From Chrysochromulina parva (lineage: Eukaryota > Haptophyta > Prymnesiales > Chrysochromulinaceae), in NCBI GenBank assembly GCA_002887195.1, contig PJAB01000245.1:1-32373 (forward strand): a stretch of 32,373 nt of DNA, in the 5' to 3' direction. A program made the translations under genes and the position numbers. The notes beneath the pieces were generated by a model. The model was not told the DNA's origin. It was given only the letters and a program-made list of their open reading frames with translations, and did not search any database. Position 1 is the first letter of the stretch. Every line of letters starts with the position of its first letter. Shown here piece after piece: positions 28,732 to 32,373 of this stretch.

Positions 28732-31405
28732 ATGGTGGGAGCAGCTCCCGGGCATTGCGGGTCACTCACGCATTCGCAGTCATTGCTGTCGCTGAGCAAC
28801 GATATCTCACCAGTCGAGGTCACCCGGCACAGGGATGAGAGCTACACAGCTGACAGCTCGCTCCGCCCGCAGCCACCGCCGCTTCCGCGCTCAGCCACCG
28901 CCGGTGGTGCGAAAGGCGGCACGGCCGCCGCTCCGGCGGCGCTCCAACCCGCGGGCCAGCTGCCGCCACTAAGGACATCTGAGAGCGCAGCCGCCTCGCT
29001 ACAGCACGAGGTGCCGCTGCTGCCAATGCAGCAGCTGCAGCGGGCGTCGACGGTCCATGGAATTCGCCTGTCACGTCTGCCCACGCCCAAGGGAACGGTC
29101 CCGACGCGCCTCGACTTCAAGCTGCCCGCCTCGCAGAGCAATTCGTCACTCTCCGGGCTCGTCGGCGCGTATAACCTGCTCGGCGCCGAGTGCCAAAAGT
29201 ACCTCAACCTCTCGGAGAAGTCGAGCATGTTGGAGTCGATGAGTAGCACGGGAAAGAAGGACGTGGAGGTCGTGGACTACTTCTCGTTCGAATTCGAGCG
29301 CCAGCGCAAGGCGCGCGCCAATGCATGTGATGCGGCGGTGCTCGACATCGCGCGACTCAACAACGAGCGCCGTGCGATGCTCGAATCCACAAACAAGCAT
29401 GCCAGCGTTGGAGGCGACAAGAAAAAGGAGGCGGAGGAGGAAGCGCGGCGACAAGAAGAAGCGAGGCGCGAGGCGGACAAGGCGATCGTCGAGCAGCAGA
29501 AGAAGCTCCGTCAGAGCCGCAGCATAAGCGGCCGCGTCGAGGCGCGGCTGCTTGAGCTCCGATCGGACGATGCCGCGCGTCTCGAGCTCGAGAATCGTGT
29601 CACGATGTACAAGCAGCAGCGAGCGGATGGGCTCGGACAGGTAGTGGACTTTGTGCTCGATTGCCTCTTGATGTTCACTGATGGCCAGTGATGATGCCTG
29701 ATGGCCTCCATCATCAGGTGGTGGACTATGTGCTCGAGAATCGTAAGCTCACTAGGTCGCTCAGCATGTCCGACATCCTGTACCACCGAGGCGACGCATC
29801 GCGCGAATGGGCGGGCAAGGTGCTCCAGGTCCAGGGTCGTCTTGCAGAGCAGGAGCGCGAGCGGGAGCGAACCAAATCGAGCGTGATTGCCTCTGATGGC
29901 TTCTGAGTGCCTCTAATTGATCTCGTCGCCGAGCAGGAGCGCGAGCGGGAGCTGATCGCGAGCGAGCGCAACCAAGCATGGCTCTCTCATTCAATACGGC
30001 GCCTCGCCGCTCGCGATTTAATCCTCAATGGTCGGTTCACGAAAAAGGCAGAGGGTGGCACCGATGGGGCGCCGGATCACCTGGCGCACTTGCCTCCCGC
30101 CGCGCGTGCGGCGGCGCTCGCTCTCGAGCAGGTGAGTCTCGTCACTGATTGCCACTGATTGCCACTGATTGAGCGCCATCTCGAGCAGGAGCGACGCAAG
30201 CGCTGATTGCCACTGATTGCCACTGTTTGCCACTGATTGAGCGCCATCTCGAGCAGGAGCGACGCAAGCGCTGGCTCATGGTACTCGCCCTGTGCAGCCG
30301 CGCAAACCTCCAGCTCGACTTACTTGTGTGGGACCGCAACTCGCGCGGCGAAGATAATTTCGTCGACCGGGCGGCGCGACTCATCCAGCGCAAGCACGCG
30401 GCGAAGCAAATGCGCAAGCAGCTGCTGCTGCTCAACAAGTCGGTGCAGGTGCTGCGCAACAACGTCATGCGCTTCGCCTTCGAGTGGAAGCTGCGCAAGA
30501 AGAGGCGCTCGGCCGACATGATTCAGGAGTTCATGAGCGTCGTGTCGGGCAAGTCCAAGATGCAGCGCACCGTGCACAACTTTGTGCACAAGGTTATCAA
30601 GGTGCAGCGAAAGTGGCGCCGGTACGCGACCATCATCGCGGCACAGCTGGGGCTGTTTGTGCTCCAGTTCGACAAGCTGCTGCGCGCGAAGCGCTCGGCC
30701 GACATGCATCTGACGGCCGACGAGCACAAGCAGTGGACCAAGAAGATATCCAAGCTCTTGCTCGAGAAGGCCAACACACAAAATCGTGCGGGCCAGCGCG
30801 ACGCAAAGCGGCAGGCGAAGGCCAAGGCCGAGGGCGAGGCCGAGGCCGAAGAGGGCGGCGACGAGGGGGCGGATGCGGAGGTGGCGGCCGGCGAAGGTGA
30901 CGACGACACCAAGGGCAAAGGCAAGGCAAAAGACGCCAAGGCAAAAGACGCTAAGGGAGGCACACCGAGCGCAGCTGTTCCCGATTCGTCGCGGTTTGCC
31001 GTCCTCGATCTCGACTGCAAGCTGCTTGCCCTCTCACGCTGCCTGCGCCGCCGAAAGACGGCGTTCCGGAAGCAGATGGACGAGTATGAGGTCGAGTTTG
31101 AGCGCTCGAAGAACATGATCGCCAAGTACAAGGAAATGGAGGAGATGCGGCGCATGGTAAGCTCCCCCGTGCCGTCCGACGCGTCCGCCGCCAAGGGCGG
31201 CGTGACCGACCTCGCAGCGCAAGTGGGCGACTTTGCCAAGATGGTCTCCTTTGCCGCGCCGCCGCCGCGGCCGACCATCCTGCTCAGGCCCGAGGAGGTT
31301 CGCCCGCTCATCGCCGAGGCGCTCATGCTCACCGCCGACAAGTTCCGTGACGGCAAGCCCGTCGATCCCAACAAGTCGGTGGGTGGGAAACGGCTGCTCG
31401 GGTGA
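28732..31405 (+). CDS. Coiled-coil protein with IQ-like motifs (four exons)
   Basis: Exons 28732-29640, 29718-29882, 29937-30131 and 30257-31405 join in phase 0 into about 805 residues. The frame opens from a non-ATG codon earlier, so the ATG at 28732 (MVGAAPG) is taken. Residues 1-110 are Ser/Pro/Leu-rich; about 170-420 are charged coiled coil (EEEARRQEEARREADKAIVE); exon 4 adds two IQ-like calmodulin-binding motifs, RAARLIQRKHAAKQMRK near 462-477 and KVIKVQRKWRRYA near 535-547, and an Asp/Glu/Lys-rich low-complexity part followed by a short helical C-terminus. This resembles flagellar or cytoskeletal scaffold proteins, but I cannot name the family. Three short introns lie between 29641 and 30256, and the coding meaning of exons 2 and 3 depends on splice calls I could not confirm with transcripts. 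Confidence 0.7.
29641..29717 (+). other. Intron 1 of the IQ gene (77 bp), 5' end copies the next exon
   Basis: Donor GGACAG|GTAGTGG, acceptor CATCAG|GTGGTGG, phase 0. CAGGTAGTGGACTTTGTGCT and CAGGTGGTGGACTATGTGCT start at 29638 and 29715; the match extends to 23 bases with two mismatches. The rest is CTTGATG, CTGATGG and similar units. Confidence 0.92.
29883..29936 (+). other. Intron 2 of the IQ gene (54 bp)
   Basis: Donor TCGAGC|GTGATTG and acceptor CCGAGCAG|GAGCGCG, phase 0, restoring TKSS then ERERELIASERN. This is the least certain intron call: another donor could exist. The 22 bases GAGCAGGAGCGCGAGCGGGA plus GC occur at 29847 and 29931, offset 84. The intron contains CTCTGATGGCTTCTGAGTGCC-type units. 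Confidence 0.65.
30132..30256 (+). other. Intron 3 of the IQ gene (125 bp), with internal duplication and decoy acceptor
   Basis: Donor CTCGAGCAG|GTGAGTC and acceptor CTCGAGCAG|GAGCGAC, phase 0. TCTCGAGCAGG occurs three times: 30122, 30179 and 30247. The middle copy looks like an acceptor but using it would read ERRKR then stop. A tandem duplication of about 68 bp, including GATTGCCACTGATT units and the acceptor region, explains it. Confidence 0.9.
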
Positions 31406-31717
31406 GCAGATCTCACACACCCAGTTCCTACTGTCAACTGTGTGATGTCCTAACGGAAACGGTGTGAAGTGATTGTCTTATGTCTAGGCTCTAGTTACGC
31501 TAATTGTCATGTGTGTCGTGTGATCTGTTTGTCTGTTGTCTGTTGTCTCAAACACCCTCAGTGCTCCCGTATCTCGCGGCTCGCTAATGAGGCTGCCAAT
31601 TAACTCGTACCGGTACAGGGGCACGGGCAGTTTCTAACTGCGACCGTCGCAACTCCCAGCGACTGTACGCGAACCTGCCGGCGGCTCGTTCTTGCGCACG
31701 CGTCGCGCTCCGTCGCG
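31406..31717. other. Intergenic region
   Basis: About 310 bp between the IQ gene and the secreted Pro-rich gene, holding the 3' UTR of the first and promoter of the second. It has TGTCTGTTGTCTGTTGTC words near 31530-31550. No gene seen. Confidence 0.55.
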
Positions 31718-32373
31718 ATGGCAGGCATCAGCTCGCGCTTGATGCGGCCCCCGTCGGTCCGCGTGCTGTTCCTCGCGCTCGCCGTGAACGCCCATCTTCT
31801 ACCGCAAGCTCCTTTCTTCCAAAAGATGGGCGACAACATTTGCTGCCTCGCAAACGCAAATGGCGTACCCTTCGAGTTTTACGGCAAAAAGGTGGCCGAT
31901 CCCGAGGGCAATGCGAACCGATTCGCGTGTGCGGTCGCCTGCAAGAATCGCGTAGGCGGCTGTTATGGCTACGAGTGGTATGATTCAGACACCGACATCT
32001 CCTCCAGCTGCATTCTCCTCGCCGAGCTGTTCTGGTGGTTCCAAAACGGGATCGGATATGAGCTGGTAGCCTGCACGATAGACCCAGGTGCCATGAACCC
32101 ACTAGGTTACTATCGGAGCCCCATGTACAACAGGATGCCCTACAGCACCCGCTATCGGGACGCGGAGTGCTGGGTGCCTGGCACTTCGCCCTCACCACCA
32201 CCATCGCCACCGCCACCGTCGCCACCGCCCTCGCCGCCGCCCTCTCCACCACCGTCTCCTCCGCCGCCTTCGCCACCGCCATCACCCCCCCCATTGCCCC
32301 CACCGCCTTCGCCCCCACCATTGCCGCCACCGCCCTCACCGCCGCCCTCGCCACCACCCTCGCCACCGCCCCC
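31718..32373 (+). CDS. Secreted Cys-rich plus Ser-Pro-Pro-Pro protein, incomplete at window end
   Basis: Read by hand, because the frame has no stop before the window ends. From the ATG at 31718, an N-terminal signal peptide (VRVLFLALAVNAHLLPQ) precedes a domain of about 120 residues with Cys in CCLANANG, FACAVACKN, GGCYGYEW, SSSCILL, VACTIDP and AECW. The pairing and the position before a Pro-rich stretch suggest a small disulfide-bonded binding domain, possibly PAN/Apple-like (its C-x-GYEW segment fits), though this is not certain. From about residue 153 the protein is SPPP/SPPPP repeats, as in hydroxyproline-rich extracellular matrix proteins of algae. At least 218 residues are visible; the rest lies outside the window. 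It may be a cell-surface or matrix protein. Confidence 0.78.
   Translation, partial: MAGISSRLMRPPSVRVLFLALAVNAHLLPQAPFFQKMGDNICCLANANGVPFEFYGKKVADPEGNANRFACAVACKNRVGGCYGYEWYDSDTDISSSCILLAELFWWFQNGIGYELVACTIDPGAMNPLGYYRSPMYNRMPYSTRYRDAECWVPGTSPSPPPSPPPPSPPPSPPPSPPPSPPPPSPPPSPPPLPPPPSPPPLPPPPSPPPSPPPSPPP

Noticed and set aside
30523..31437. Long minus-strand frame over exon 4 of the IQ gene
   Set aside because: It is the complement of Lys/Glu-rich coding sequence; the plus strand has IQ motifs and continuous helices.
31728..32366. Minus-strand frame over the SPPP gene
   Set aside because: The plus-strand frame has a signal peptide, ordered Cys residues and SPPP repeats; the minus frame is low complexity.

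Overview
The window looks like a gene-dense piece of a unicellular eukaryotic nuclear genome, GC-rich, most likely from a marine alga (haptophyte-like, with pelagophyte or another introner-bearing lineage as alternatives; the assignment is an inference). Reasons: genes are monocistronic on both strands with UTR-sized gaps; several reading frames join only across GT-AG introns; and the proteins are eukaryotic in type (DENN, SET, IQ and coiled-coil proteins, a CAP protein with EF-hand and N-myristoylation-type start, an ShKT mosaic membrane protein, a Ser-Pro-Pro-Pro secreted protein).

Layout: 202-3297(-) coiled-coil protein, one intron; 4075-4950(-) FkbM-type methyltransferase; 5235-8041(+) family 3 glycoside hydrolase, one intron; 8795-9961(-) EF-hand plus CAP protein; 10270-11439(-) EF-hand-like protein; 11808-12641(+) unknown; 13114-15316(-) DENN-domain protein, one intron; 15568-16854(+) SGNH hydrolase; 17222-18133(-) fucosyltransferase-like protein; 18348-18980(-) small membrane protein; 19187-24706(-) 1,839-residue mosaic with coiled coil, ShKT, many membrane segments and polyQ; 25258-26657(-) J-domain protein, one intron; 26923-28620(-) SET-domain methyltransferase, one intron; 28732-31405(+) IQ/coiled-coil protein, three introns; 31718-end(+) secreted Cys-rich plus Pro-rich protein, cut by the window edge.

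There is no operon. Four or five products (FkbM methyltransferase, GH3, SGNH hydrolase, fucosyltransferase-like protein, Pro-rich secreted protein) would fit glycan or cell-surface work, but nothing shows that they act together.

The most interesting structure is in the introns, not the proteins. Eight introns could be placed by joining reading frames. In five of them a direct repeat of about 11 to 23 bases spans the exon-intron junction at one end and is copied at the other junction, centred on an AG|G proto-splice site; two more show related duplications of exon-edge sequence, and a third has a weaker 10-base copy. Most are filled with CTGAT-type units about every 10 to 12 bases that resemble branch points. 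Two introns in unrelated genes share the same 13-base 5' end. This looks like a family of recently gained introns made by insertion or local tandem duplication (introner-like), with decoy splice sites left behind in two cases.
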